Assembly: GCF_000710615.1 (NCBI RefSeq)
Contig: NZ_JDTH01000002.1
Span: 1,170,082 to 1,234,081, forward strand
Reading direction: 5' to 3'
Length of the DNA: 64,000 bases
Source of the DNA: Haladaptatus cibarius D43
Lineage (GTDB): Archaea; Halobacteriota; Halobacteria; Halobacteriales; Haladaptataceae
Shown here one piece after another: positions 1 through 7,955 of the stretch. The stretch's first letter is position 1; every line of letters starts with the position of its first letter. The notes beneath the pieces are model-generated. The model was not told where the DNA came from and made no database searches. It was given only the letters and a program-made list of their open reading frames with translations. The position numbers and the translations under genes are program-made.

Positions 1-401
1 CGGGCGTCACGGCGGGCGCAGTCGAAAGCGAGTTCCAAACGCATCGGATTCAGGATTTGTGCGACCGCCTCGGCATCGACCTGTTTGCTCCCCTCTGGCA
101 GGAAGACCCCCGCGAACTTGGGGATGCGATGATTGACGCCGGATTCGAAATCAAAATCATTCAAGTCGCGGCCTACGGCTTGGACGAATCGTGGCTTGGC
201 CGAACGCTGGACAAGCAGGCATTGGACGAACTGGAGACACTCAACGACGAGTACGGCGTTCACATTTTGGGGGAGGGCGGAGAGTTTGAGACGTTAGTAA
301 CCGATGCGCCGCATATGGAACGACCAATCGAATTGGAGTACGAGACTGAATGGGATGGAGACCGGGGACGGGTTCGAATTTCGGATGCGAAACTAGGGTG
401 A
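1..401 (+). CDS. Diphthine--ammonia ligase family (Dph6-like), 3' part
   Basis: This is the C-terminal part of a gene that begins left of the window; the frame is open from base 3 (GVTAGAVESEFQ...) to the TGA at 399-401. The residues GAVESEFQTHRIQDLCDRLGI, followed by LFAPLWQ and later GEGGEFETLV, match the Dph6/MJ0570 ATP-binding (adenine nucleotide alpha-hydrolase-like) family. Dph6 amidates diphthine on elongation factor 2 to complete diphthamide. The N-terminal ATP-loop motif lies outside the window, so the assignment rests on the C-terminal motifs only. The gene converges on the nucleotidyltransferase, with a strong hairpin between them. Confidence 0.85.
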   Translation, partial: GVTAGAVESEFQTHRIQDLCDRLGIDLFAPLWQEDPRELGDAMIDAGFEIKIIQVAAYGLDESWLGRTLDKQALDELETLNDEYGVHILGEGGEFETLVTDAPHMERPIELEYETEWDGDRGRVRISDAKLG

Positions 402-461
402 GTAGCGTTCCACGAACGAACAGCGTGAGTGAGCGGACTTCTGTTGTTTGTAGAATCAGTA

Positions 462-493
462 CGAAGACATGACTCTGGGAAGTCATGTCTTCG
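462..493. terminator. Hairpin between convergent genes
   Basis: A perfect 13-base inverted repeat, CGAAGACATGACT (462-474) and its complement (481-493), encloses a 6-base loop. It lies between the convergent stop codons at 401 and 529 and has no coding role. A bidirectional transcription terminator or RNA-stabilising stem is the simplest reading. There is a short A-rich stretch on the plus side but no long U-tract. Confidence 0.6.
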
Positions 494-528
494 TCAAAAG
501 TCAAACTAGTCGGATTCGAGGCTTTGCG

Positions 529-1506
529 TTACTCGTCGCGCGCACCGTTCGTAATCTGGGTGTGCGCACCGATGAGGGCACCCGCGAGGTCCATATTCTC
601 GATGTGCGTCTTCTCGTCGATGATGGAATCTCGCACGTCACAGTCCCGAACCATTGCGTTCGAGAAGATGATGGCGTTATCGACGCTGGCGTTTTCGAGC
701 GTCGCACCATCCATCACGTGGACGTTCTCGCCGACTTCGGCGTTGTCGAGCGTCGCGCTGTCGGCGACGTAAGAATCGCCATCGAGATACCACGACACCG
801 CATCGAGATAACTTTCCGGCGTGCCGATGTCGAACCACGCTTCTTCGAAGGAGAAGGCGTACACCGGTTCTTGGGCCTGCAACCACTGGAGGAACCACCC
901 GGGTTCGTCCGGGTTGTTGCCATCTTGGAGGTACTCCTGCAGGAGCGGCAAGTTGTCCTGCGTGAATGCGTAGCAGGCGATGGAAACCAGCGTCGAGTTG
1001 GGGTCGTCGGGTTTCTCTTGGAAATCGACGACGCGGTCGTTGTCCAGTTCTACGAGGCCGTAGGATTTCGCGCGCTCCTTGGTCCCAACGTCGTAGGCGG
1101 CCAGAATCGGCGATTCTTTCTCCTCGAAGAAATCGACGAACTCGCCGACGTCGAAACTGATGAGGTTGTCTCCGGCGATGACGATCATGTCGTCATCGAC
1201 TTCTTCGCGTTCGACCAGTTGGGCCAGTGCGCCGACGACGCCGAACTTCTCGTCTTCTTCGGCGGTGTCTTCGACGCTCAGTGTCGGCTTTTCGAACTCG
1301 CTTTCTTGGAGGTGCGTGCGGAACTCGTCCGCGAATCGCTCGTTCGTACTGACGTACACCGTATCGATACGGTCGTCGGCTTCGAGGTCGGCGAAAATGC
1401 GGTCGATGACCGTTGTCTCACCAATCGGGAGAAACATCTTTGGCCGGTGTTTCGTGATGGGCCACAGGCGCGTCGCGTATCCGCCCGCGAGGACGACGGC
1501 TTTCAT
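529..1506 (-). CDS. Sugar nucleotidyltransferase (NTP_transferase + left-handed beta-helix)
   Basis: A 325-residue protein of the glucose-1-phosphate thymidylyltransferase/UTP-sugar uridylyltransferase type, which couples a sugar phosphate to an NTP for surface polysaccharide or glycoprotein synthesis. The start at MKAVVLAGG is chosen because the nucleotide-binding signature (LAGGYATRLWPIT, then RPKMFLPIG) must sit at the N terminus; the open frame extends 37 codons further upstream without plausible protein. GDN near residue 105 and EKPDDP near 180 are typical active-site stretches. The last 90 residues carry hexapeptide-like repeats (SATLDNAEVGENVHVMDGA), a left-handed beta-helix tail. The exact sugar cannot be told. 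Confidence 0.85.
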   Translation of the reverse strand: MKAVVLAGGYATRLWPITKHRPKMFLPIGETTVIDRIFADLEADDRIDTVYVSTNERFADEFRTHLQESEFEKPTLSVEDTAEEDEKFGVVGALAQLVEREEVDDDMIVIAGDNLISFDVGEFVDFFEEKESPILAAYDVGTKERAKSYGLVELDNDRVVDFQEKPDDPNSTLVSIACYAFTQDNLPLLQEYLQDGNNPDEPGWFLQWLQAQEPVYAFSFEEAWFDIGTPESYLDAVSWYLDGDSYVADSATLDNAEVGENVHVMDGATLENASVDNAIIFSNAMVRDCDVRDSIIDEKTHIENMDLAGALIGAHTQITNGARDE

Positions 1507-1645
1507 GCGTTGACCGTCACTCCCGCCCCCTAAGTCCTTTTTCATTGCAGTGCCGACGAATGCTGTGCGGCCTCCGTACCGACTCTGTGCGAACATTCGC
1601 ACAAAAAATCTATGCACTTACGCGAAAATTCCCGCGTAAAACCGA

Positions 1646-3652
1646 CTAGCCGTCGATGAACGCCGAAAGGAGTTCGTTCTGTGCCTTCCGAAGATGATAG
1701 TGGAGCGTCGGCGACGTAATATCGAGCGACCCCGCGACTTCCTCGGCGGTGCTCCCGCGTGGCCAGTCGTAATATCCCGCGAAGTACGCCGTTCGGAGCG
1801 CCGTCTCCTGTCGGTCGGTAAGCCGTTCGGTCAACGACTGTCGGAACTCGCGGGCCGTTTGTGTTCCTCGCCTAACTGTGCGCTTGCCGACCAACTGCGA
1901 GTCCGGGTAGGCTGACTGAAAGGTGTCCACGACTTGCCGAACGTCGGTGTCGTGTGGCACTTCCGCGACGAGGGTCACTTCGCCCGAATCAACGGTTGCG
2001 GACTGGACGGCCGCGCCCGCCTCGATGAGTTTTTTCACCGTCGATTCGGCCATGACGGTTTCGAGGACGAACCCGGCATCGTCGCTTTCGATGAGTCTGC
2101 ACTCCTCGATTTGTTTCGCGTCGGAAACCATCTCTTTGACGCGCTTCGGCGATGTGCCGTCGATTCGGACGTAGTGGAGCAGTTTTCCGTCCGAGGCCGG
2201 AACCAACCCGTGAAGATAACACCGACAGTCCAACTCGCGGGAGATGATCAAAAACACCTCTCGCGGGTCGTTCACCTGAAACTCGAGTTCGACGGCGCTG
2301 TCCGACAGCAGTATTTTCTTGTTTTTCGCGGCGTTGATAGCGAAGCCAATCGTGTCGCCGAGCGTTTCGAGCGCGGCTTGTGCCCGCTTTCCCAGTACGC
2401 CGGACTGTGTCGAAACGAGCGATAGCGTGCCGTACACGGTGTTGCCATACGAAATTGGAATCGAGATACCGGATTCGACGCCGCAGTCGAGTGCCTCCTG
2501 ACAGACGGCAGGTGGGAGTTTGTCCGTGTCTCGAACGTCTCTGATGACCTGTAACTCGTCGGTTCGCATCGCCATGTCCGCCGGGTCGTCGTCGATTGCC
2601 GTTCCGAAGTCGATGAGGGTGTCGAGATAGCCGTCGATTCCTCCGGCGCGAGTTCGGGGTGTGACCCCTTCTCGACTCACTTCGCTTTCGTCAGTCCACG
2701 CGAGTTCGTACAGCCCGGAATCGACCAGTCGCTCGCAGATCAACTGCTCGATGTCGTCCCGGGTTGCGGCGTGAACGAGTTCGTGGATGACCTCCTGAAT
2801 CACCCGATGAATCTGGTTCAGCGTCTCCAACTCCTCGTGCTGTCTGGTCAGTTTGTGTTCTCGTTTACGGCGGTCTGTGATGTCCCGAGCGACCCAGACG
2901 ACGGCCTCGCGACCGTTGATTTTTGCCCCGAGCGGCGTCGTTCGCGCTTCGAACCAACGTTCCCCTCGTTCGACCTCCAGTGGGTATTCCATCGTCTCGA
3001 TACGTCCGGTGTCGAGCGTCCGATGGATGTGTGTCAAAAACCGATCGGCTTCGTCCTCCGGAAACACGTCGTGAAGTTGCCTTCCAACCAAATTCGTCGG
3101 AGAGCTGGCGGCCAGATTCTCGGTGTTCGGGCCGACGAGCAGTTCGCAGTAATATCCTTTGTCGTCGAGAAGGAAGGCAACGTCCGGAAAAGTGGTCGTG
3201 AGCGCCTTGATTCGGCTTTCGCCACGCCCGCCGAGATGGGTTTCGATGACGTTCTCGATGCTCGTCCAGAGGTCGTCCATCCCGTCTACGGTCGTTTCGG
3301 GGAGGTAGTCACTCACGCCCGCCGAAATCGCTTCGCTTGCGACGTGTTCACCGCCCGCGCCAGTGAGCATGACGAACGGGAGGTTCGGATAGTCGTCGCG
3401 TACCGATTCGAGGAGGGAAAGACCGTCGCTCTCCGGGAGGTCATAGTTACTGACGATGCAGTCCACGGCGCGTCGTTCGAGGCGGACGAGGCACTCCGAC
3501 GCCGACGATTCGACGTGGACGGTCAGGTCGTCACGTGCGCGGGCAAACGTCCGCGCGATGTCCGTTTCGTGTTCAACAAAAAGGACGGTTTGATTGTTTA
3601 GCATGATTTCGTCGGGCATCTCGGTGTGCTCCCCGTATCGCAGATTAGCCAT
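1646..3652 (-). CDS. Receiver-PAS-GAF-HTH10 (bacterio-opsin activator-type) regulator
   Basis: A 668-residue multidomain regulator. In order: a response-regulator-like domain (about 20-140), PAS (about 145-265, ending WVARDITDRRKREH), a short coiled coil, GAF (about 290-435), the BAT-associated domain (about 450-600) and a C-terminal HTH-10 (LTDRQETALRTAYFAGYYDWPRG). Proteins of this family act as cytoplasmic sensors and transcription activators. The receiver appears degenerate: the usual phosphoacceptor Asp is Asn (CIVSNYDLP) and the N-terminal acidic pair reads VEHE. In-frame starts at 3652, 3619 and 3604 are possible; the last gives MLNNQTVLFVEHE, closest to a receiver start. It is divergent from the HTH/Zn gene at 3731. 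Confidence 0.85.
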   Translation of the reverse strand: MANLRYGEHTEMPDEIMLNNQTVLFVEHETDIARTFARARDDLTVHVESSASECLVRLERRAVDCIVSNYDLPESDGLSLLESVRDDYPNLPFVMLTGAGGEHVASEAISAGVSDYLPETTVDGMDDLWTSIENVIETHLGGRGESRIKALTTTFPDVAFLLDDKGYYCELLVGPNTENLAASSPTNLVGRQLHDVFPEDEADRFLTHIHRTLDTGRIETMEYPLEVERGERWFEARTTPLGAKINGREAVVWVARDITDRRKREHKLTRQHEELETLNQIHRVIQEVIHELVHAATRDDIEQLICERLVDSGLYELAWTDESEVSREGVTPRTRAGGIDGYLDTLIDFGTAIDDDPADMAMRTDELQVIRDVRDTDKLPPAVCQEALDCGVESGISIPISYGNTVYGTLSLVSTQSGVLGKRAQAALETLGDTIGFAINAAKNKKILLSDSAVELEFQVNDPREVFLIISRELDCRCYLHGLVPASDGKLLHYVRIDGTSPKRVKEMVSDAKQIEECRLIESDDAGFVLETVMAESTVKKLIEAGAAVQSATVDSGEVTLVAEVPHDTDVRQVVDTFQSAYPDSQLVGKRTVRRGTQTAREFRQSLTERLTDRQETALRTAYFAGYYDWPRGSTAEEVAGSLDITSPTLHYHLRKAQNELLSAFIDG

Positions 3653-3730
3653 GTGCGACCGGAGGAAAATACTTTACGCCGTCATCTTCGTCGCGGTAGA
3701 AATTTGAACGAGCGACGCGAACCTCGAAAT

Positions 3731-4027
3731 ATGACCGAGGACGAAACGACGCGGGAGCAGATTGCGGACTTCCTCAGGGAGACGCCCGCCGCGCCGAGCA
3801 CCCTCGCGGTGGAGTTCGACATCACGCCCGGGTCGGCGCTCCGACACGCCAAACACATCGCCCGGTCGGTCGAATCCGGCGACGAACAACTGCTCGTCGC
3901 GCCGCCCGAATGCCGGGACTGCGGATTCGACAGATTCGACGACCCGGCGAACCGCCCCTCCCGGTGCCCGGAGTGCAAGAGCGAAGCAATCGACGAACCG
4001 ACGTTTACGATTCGGAACGTGGAGTGA
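3731..4027 (+). CDS. Small HTH + zinc-ribbon transcriptional regulator
   Basis: A 98-residue protein. The N-terminal half (REQIADFLRETPAAPSTLAVEFDITPGSALRHAKHI) reads as a winged HTH; the C-terminal half holds a four-cysteine zinc ribbon (CRDCGFDRF...CPECKSEAI). This combination is widespread in archaea and annotated as a predicted transcriptional regulator with an HTH fused to a Zn-ribbon. It starts at the ATG at 3731, 78 bases from the divergent HTH-10 regulator, so the two may share a regulatory region. Its target is unknown. It converges on the broken gene ending at 4047, with only 19 bases between them. Confidence 0.8.
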   Translation: MTEDETTREQIADFLRETPAAPSTLAVEFDITPGSALRHAKHIARSVESGDEQLLVAPPECRDCGFDRFDDPANRPSRCPECKSEAIDEPTFTIRNVE

Positions 4028-4046
4028 GGAATCGAAAAAAGTCGAA

Positions 4047-4438
4047 TCAAACGAATATTCCGACGTCTAGTTTGCCATCCGTACTGCACCTCACGCTTAC
4101 GTGAAGTGGGTTCTCATACCCGGTAGTATTCTCCGTAACTTCTTGATTTCCAACAGTAGCACGAATCTCCGTGATAGGAATTTCTGGGTAGTCTTCTATA
4201 TATTCAGTGGAGAATTTATTACCGGGTGCTCCAGAGACGGTAATTTTCCGTTCGTATGCGATTTTTCCATCCTTGCTATGTAAGAAAATATTAAATTCTT
4301 TTGATTTTCACTAAAATTAGAGGCATCTAAGGAAGCAATATCTGCTCCATTTTTACTCATTATGTTTTCTATACAACCGCTAGAAATGCCGACTACAGTA
4401 ACTATACTAGCAGATGTTAAGAACTTACGGCGTTTCAT
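4047..4438 (-). pseudogene. Frameshifted lipoprotein gene (predicted Tat/lipobox signal)
   Basis: The first frame begins MKRRKFLTSASIVTVVGISSGC, a signal with a twin-arginine-like RRKFL and a lipobox ending SSGC, and stops early at 4196. A second frame carries protein-like sequence (EFNIFLHSKDGKIAYERKITV, then GYENPLHVSVRC) to a TGA at 4047-4049. One extra A in the AAAA run (complement of 4299-4302) would join the frames into a 130-residue lipoprotein, since 392 + 1 bases is exactly 131 codons. It is either a decayed gene or a homopolymer sequencing error. The DNA is markedly AT-rich compared with its neighbours. The function is unknown. Confidence 0.75.
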
Positions 4439-4470
4439 ACAATCAAAAATAGATTATTAAGTGGTTAAAT

Positions 4471-5329
4471 TTATTGCTTTTTGATGGACGTCGGATTCGC
4501 TTCTACTTTTGCCCAATTTGGATACTGAACTCGGTGAACCGCTCCGCCTCCTCCAATTCTTTCCAATCGTGGGATTTGGTTTGCTGCGTGAGCAGGAATC
4601 GTTTCAAGTACCTTTATTTGAGTACTATTTGACAATAATTGGTATCCATTTTGTTGAAGTTCCTGAGGACTATGCGATGCATACGATACTGGCAATTCGT
4701 CAGATTGGGTTGAATAAGCAGAGGTGCCGTTTTTCTCCGCGTCAACTCCGTTCGGAAAATATACGTAAAATGAAACCGGAACCGCATTAGAACCAACGTT
4801 CGCTCCATCTAATACACCACGAACTTTGATTTCAGAATCGTAATAATAATCATGATGGGTTCTGAACCGAGCATATGACTCGTTTTCTGCAGCACCGGAA
4901 TGAGATGAGTGGTACTCTAAGTTTGTTCCTGTTGCACTTCGGTTGCCCGAATCAACTAGTTCATAGAGTACTCTCGCGGCGTCGTATGCAATATCTGCGC
5001 CCTGTTTTAACTGACCTGCGCAAAGTCCGATAGCAGCATCTAATGCATAAAGTGCTGCATCACCATAATTTAACGATGAACCCCCCAGAAGATGGACGAA
5101 CTCCAAATGGAGGCGCTTGGTTAAATGGGTCATCAGCCAATATTATGTTTGATGGGCCTGAATGCTCGGTAACCTCCATCTTTTGGCCAAATAACTCTGA
5201 AATTTTATTCGCGGTTGATTCTCCCGCATTGCTATGTGTAGAAACGCCCTTTCCCGCAAAAGTAAATTCATGTTCTGCAGGTAGTTGACCACCACCGTCC
5301 GTACCCACATAACTTTGAAGATAATTCAA
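4471..5329 (-). pseudogene. Frameshifted hypothetical gene, apparently lacking a normal start
   Basis: Two overlapping frames carry one protein: 5329-5060 (NYLQSYVGTDGGGQLPAEHE..., ending in the run PSSGG) and 5133-4471 (GGSSLNYGDAALYALDAAIG... to IKKQ). Removing one base from the G6 run (complement of 5081-5086) joins them into about 285 residues. The middle part is helical (ALDAAIGLCAGQLKQGADIAY) and the C-terminal part is rich in S/N/Y as in secreted proteins. No ATG or GTG lies in frame before the coding-like region; only TTG at 5329 is available, and a stop lies about 14 codons upstream, so the N terminus may also be lost. I do not recognise the family. Confidence 0.65.
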
Positions 5330-5432
5330 TTCACACCATAAATTTAAATTTTTATATCTTTTTATAACTATTTAATATTGAAACCACTTATTGAGCATTG
5401 ATAAAAAGGTCGCGCGAATGTACACAAAATAG

Positions 5433-5843
5433 CTATTCGAATCCAAGAGAGCGATTCGAGGACAAATCGTACTCGATAGAAGACCCCTGCTGAACGAAAT
5501 CATAATCGGAGTCGGTCAGATACACTGCACCATCTTCGACGGTCACGTCAACCGAATCGAGGACGGCGTCTTCACACGGGCCGTAAGAACAGACGCCGGA
5601 ATCGGCTTCGAACAGCGCGCCGTGCTTGCCGCAGACGAGTTCGCCGTCGCGCATGGTCGCCCCGTTTCCTTTGTCGAGGCGCACGTCCGTCCAGTGTTGG
5701 CAGTAGTTTTTCCATGCAAGCACGTCGTCGTTCTGCGTGACCAACACGGCTTCCTCCTCGTCGAAGCCGTTCCGAATCGTGAATAGGAAGGTGCTGTCGT
5801 CGGGGAGTTCCGAAAGCGCGGCGATGCGGCGGTTCTCGTCCAT
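5433..5843 (-). CDS. Rieske-type [2Fe-2S] ferredoxin-like protein
   Basis: A 136-residue soluble protein with both halves of the Rieske cluster site: CQH (near residue 48) and CGKHGALF (near residue 71). It lacks a membrane anchor, so it is not the bc1-type Rieske subunit; it resembles stand-alone Rieske proteins or the ferredoxin part of dioxygenase systems, which pass single electrons to a partner enzyme. It follows pabC on the same strand with a 50-base gap and is probably the last gene of that transcription unit. Its electron partner is not evident nearby. Confidence 0.85.
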   Translation of the reverse strand: MDENRRIAALSELPDDSTFLFTIRNGFDEEEAVLVTQNDDVLAWKNYCQHWTDVRLDKGNGATMRDGELVCGKHGALFEADSGVCSYGPCEDAVLDSVDVTVEDGAVYLTDSDYDFVQQGSSIEYDLSSNRSLGFE

Positions 5844-5893
5844 CGGCGAGGGATTGCTTGCGAAGACGCTTGAGGCTTTTCAATGGGAGTGCA

Positions 5894-6745
5894 TCAGTAG
5901 TGGCGCGATTCCACCAGCGCGTCGAAGGCCGCCGCGAGTTCGCGGGTAACGGAACCGACTGCAAATTCCTCCCCACCGAGAGAACCGACTGGGCGAACTT
6001 CCCACGTCGTGTTCGTCAGAAACGCCTCGTCGGCGCGCCGGAGGTCGTCCGGGCGATAGCAACCGGTTCGGGTCGGAATCCCCACCTCCTCGGCCAGTTC
6101 GAGGACGACCTTTCGGGTGATTCCGGGCAGAACCGGCCCGGAAAGCGAGGGCGTGTGGAGCACGCCCTCGCGGACGAAAAACAGGTTGCTCGTCGCGCCC
6201 TCGGTGAGGTTCCCATCCGAATCGAGCATGAGCGCCTCGTCAGCCTCGGTTTCGAGGCGGGCCAGAACCCCGTTCAGGTAGTTGTGCGTCTTCGCGTGCG
6301 CGGGCAGTGCTTGGTCGGGAACGCGCCGGGTTTCCACGATTTCGGCGGTGGCCGAACCGTCCCAGACTGAGGTTCCGCGTTTTCCCCCACGCGGAAGTTC
6401 GGAGACGATGATGACGACTGTCGGATTGTCCGCCGGGGCGGGCGTCAGTTTCCCGGGTTGAACACCCCGCGTAATCGAGCATTTGACGTAGGCGTCCCGC
6501 ACGTCGTTCGCGTCCAGCGTCTCGTGGATTCGCGCTTGGAGTTCGTCGTCGCCGATTCCGTGGTCGATGGAAAGCGCCTCGCAGGTTCTCCGGAGGCGAT
6601 TTACGTGGGCCTCCCACTCGAAAATCGTGCCGCCGTAGGCGCGCAGGGTTTCGAACCCGGCGTCGCCGTACATGAAACCCCTATCGCGGACGCTGACCGT
6701 CGCTTCCTCCGCGGGAACGAGACGGCCGTTGACGTGGTACTGCAT
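5894..6745 (-). CDS. pabC: Aminotransferase class IV, probable aminodeoxychorismate lyase
   Basis: A 283-residue PLP-dependent fold-type IV protein. MQYHVNGRLVP... RDRGFMYGDAGFETLRAYGG is the family N terminus; KTHNYLNGVLARLE holds the PLP lysine, and EGATSNLFFV and TRTGCYRPDDL are further signatures. Class IV includes branched-chain aminotransferase, D-amino acid aminotransferase and 4-amino-4-deoxychorismate lyase; the immediate pabA and nearby pabB support the lyase role, releasing p-aminobenzoate and pyruvate. It starts 12 bases after the pabA stop, consistent with co-transcription. Confidence 0.8.
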   Translation of the reverse strand: MQYHVNGRLVPAEEATVSVRDRGFMYGDAGFETLRAYGGTIFEWEAHVNRLRRTCEALSIDHGIGDDELQARIHETLDANDVRDAYVKCSITRGVQPGKLTPAPADNPTVVIIVSELPRGGKRGTSVWDGSATAEIVETRRVPDQALPAHAKTHNYLNGVLARLETEADEALMLDSDGNLTEGATSNLFFVREGVLHTPSLSGPVLPGITRKVVLELAEEVGIPTRTGCYRPDDLRRADEAFLTNTTWEVRPVGSLGGEEFAVGSVTRELAAAFDALVESRHY

Positions 6746-6757
6746 GGTCTTTATTTA

Positions 6758-7336
6758 CTACTCCACGGCATCACACAACTCGCAGAAGTTCCGAATCATC
6801 CGTTTTCCCTCGTCGGTGAGGATGCTCTCGGGATGGAACTGCACCCCGACGTGCGGGCGTTCGGCGTGCTGAACCCCCATCACGGTTCGGCGGTCGTCCG
6901 CGGTCTGGGCCGTTTCGACCAGCGCGTTCGGCAAGTCGCCGCGCTCGACCGCCAGCGAGTGATAGCGCCCGACTTCGAACGTTTCGGGGAGTCCGGTGAA
7001 AATGCCTTGCCCGTCGTGGCTCACCGTCGAGGGCTTGCCGTGGACGACCTCCGGAGCGTGAACCACGGGCGCCCCGTTGGCGGCACAGAGCGCCTGATGG
7101 CCCAGACAGACCCCGAGCGCGGGATAGGTCGTTTCCGCGAAGATAGGAACCGAAACCCCCGCGTCGTCCGGCGTTCCGGGGCCGGGCGAGACGACGATGC
7201 CGTCCGGGTCGAGTTCGCGGATGCCCGCGATGTCGATGGCGTCGTTTCGCCGGACGACTACCTCGTCGGCGAACTCCCCAACGTATTGGACGAGGTTGTA
7301 GACGAACGAGTCGTAGTTGTCGATGACGAGAATCAT
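6758..7336 (-). CDS. pabA: Glutamine amidotransferase subunit (PabA/TrpG type)
   Basis: A 192-residue class I glutamine amidotransferase. The oxyanion loop PGPGTPDDAG (about 50-59), the nucleophile in GVCLGHQAL (Cys near 78) and the C-terminal FHPES (His/Glu) are all present. It hydrolyses glutamine and channels ammonia to a chorismate-using partner. The start MILVIDNYDSFVYNLVQY is chosen because this is the family N terminus; the frame extends 57 codons upstream with non-protein-like sequence that runs towards the repeat element. The partner is probably the PabB/TrpE-like protein encoded 620 bases upstream. TrpG and PabA cannot be separated by sequence alone. Confidence 0.85.
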   Translation of the reverse strand: MILVIDNYDSFVYNLVQYVGEFADEVVVRRNDAIDIAGIRELDPDGIVVSPGPGTPDDAGVSVPIFAETTYPALGVCLGHQALCAANGAPVVHAPEVVHGKPSTVSHDGQGIFTGLPETFEVGRYHSLAVERGDLPNALVETAQTADDRRTVMGVQHAERPHVGVQFHPESILTDEGKRMIRNFCELCDAVE

Positions 7337-7479
7337 TTTCTGGGATTTGGTGGGTTTCGCGTCTTGGTCGTGAGTTTCGCGGGTTTCGGGTAAACTTTGT
7401 TGGTTCGATTGAATTTTGAGAAGGTGCAGTGGCGACGGGATTTCGAACTCTTTTCCGGTTTTGTCTTCGATTTCTGGTA

Positions 7480-7910
7480 GCAAATCACGACTCCACTGAA
7501 ACCGCACCGCAACAACTACACCCTCCCCAACCGAGTCCTTCGCTCCTACCGTCGCTCAGTCCTCCCTCGCGCGGGCGAACCACAGGTCCGCCGTCGCGCG
7601 CCGTATAGTACGTTTGGAGTTCGTGGATATTCACCACCTTCATGGCGCGTGCGTCAGCAGACCCGAGGAAAACGCGGTTTCTCCGAAACCGCGACTGCGA
7701 GCGGCGGAGCCGCGAGCCACCGCCGAGGGTTTGCAGATTATCACGCGAGGTCTTCGTGAGCGACAAAGGAGCGAGCGAACGGCTTGTCGAAGCTTGCTCC
7801 GACAGTGGACGAGTGCGTGAACGAACGTAAGCGCACGAGTCGGTTGGGGAGGATGTGGCCTGCGGTGGCGGTGCGGTTTTCATTGGAGTCGGCAACAGCT
7901 AGCAACACCG
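7480..7910. repeat. Intergenic repeat element, family I copy 1
   Basis: About 430 bases of non-coding sequence with imperfect inverted ends: AGCAAATCACGACTCCA on the left (about 7477) and a right end built on ATTGGAGTCG then AGCTAGCAA (7882-7905). Inside, CTCCCCAACCGAGTCC (left) is complementary to the right block around CGGTTGGGGAGG (7841-7852). The right block recurs at 35861 and 39987. It lies between pabB and pabA on a strand where both genes point the same way. The codon-like frames through it (for example a 136-codon minus frame) have the low-complexity composition of antisense or repeat DNA, not protein. Confidence 0.6.
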
Positions 7911-7955
7911 AAAAAAGACGGTACCAGATTTGACCACTATCACGTACTGAAGCGA

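Noticed and set aside
469-1533. Long plus-strand open frame opposite the nucleotidyltransferase
   Set aside because: It is the antisense shadow of a clear gene and reads with Arg/Val-rich non-protein composition.
7485-7895. 136-codon minus frame
   Set aside because: It lies within the family I repeat element and has repetitive Ser/Arg content; no family similarity.
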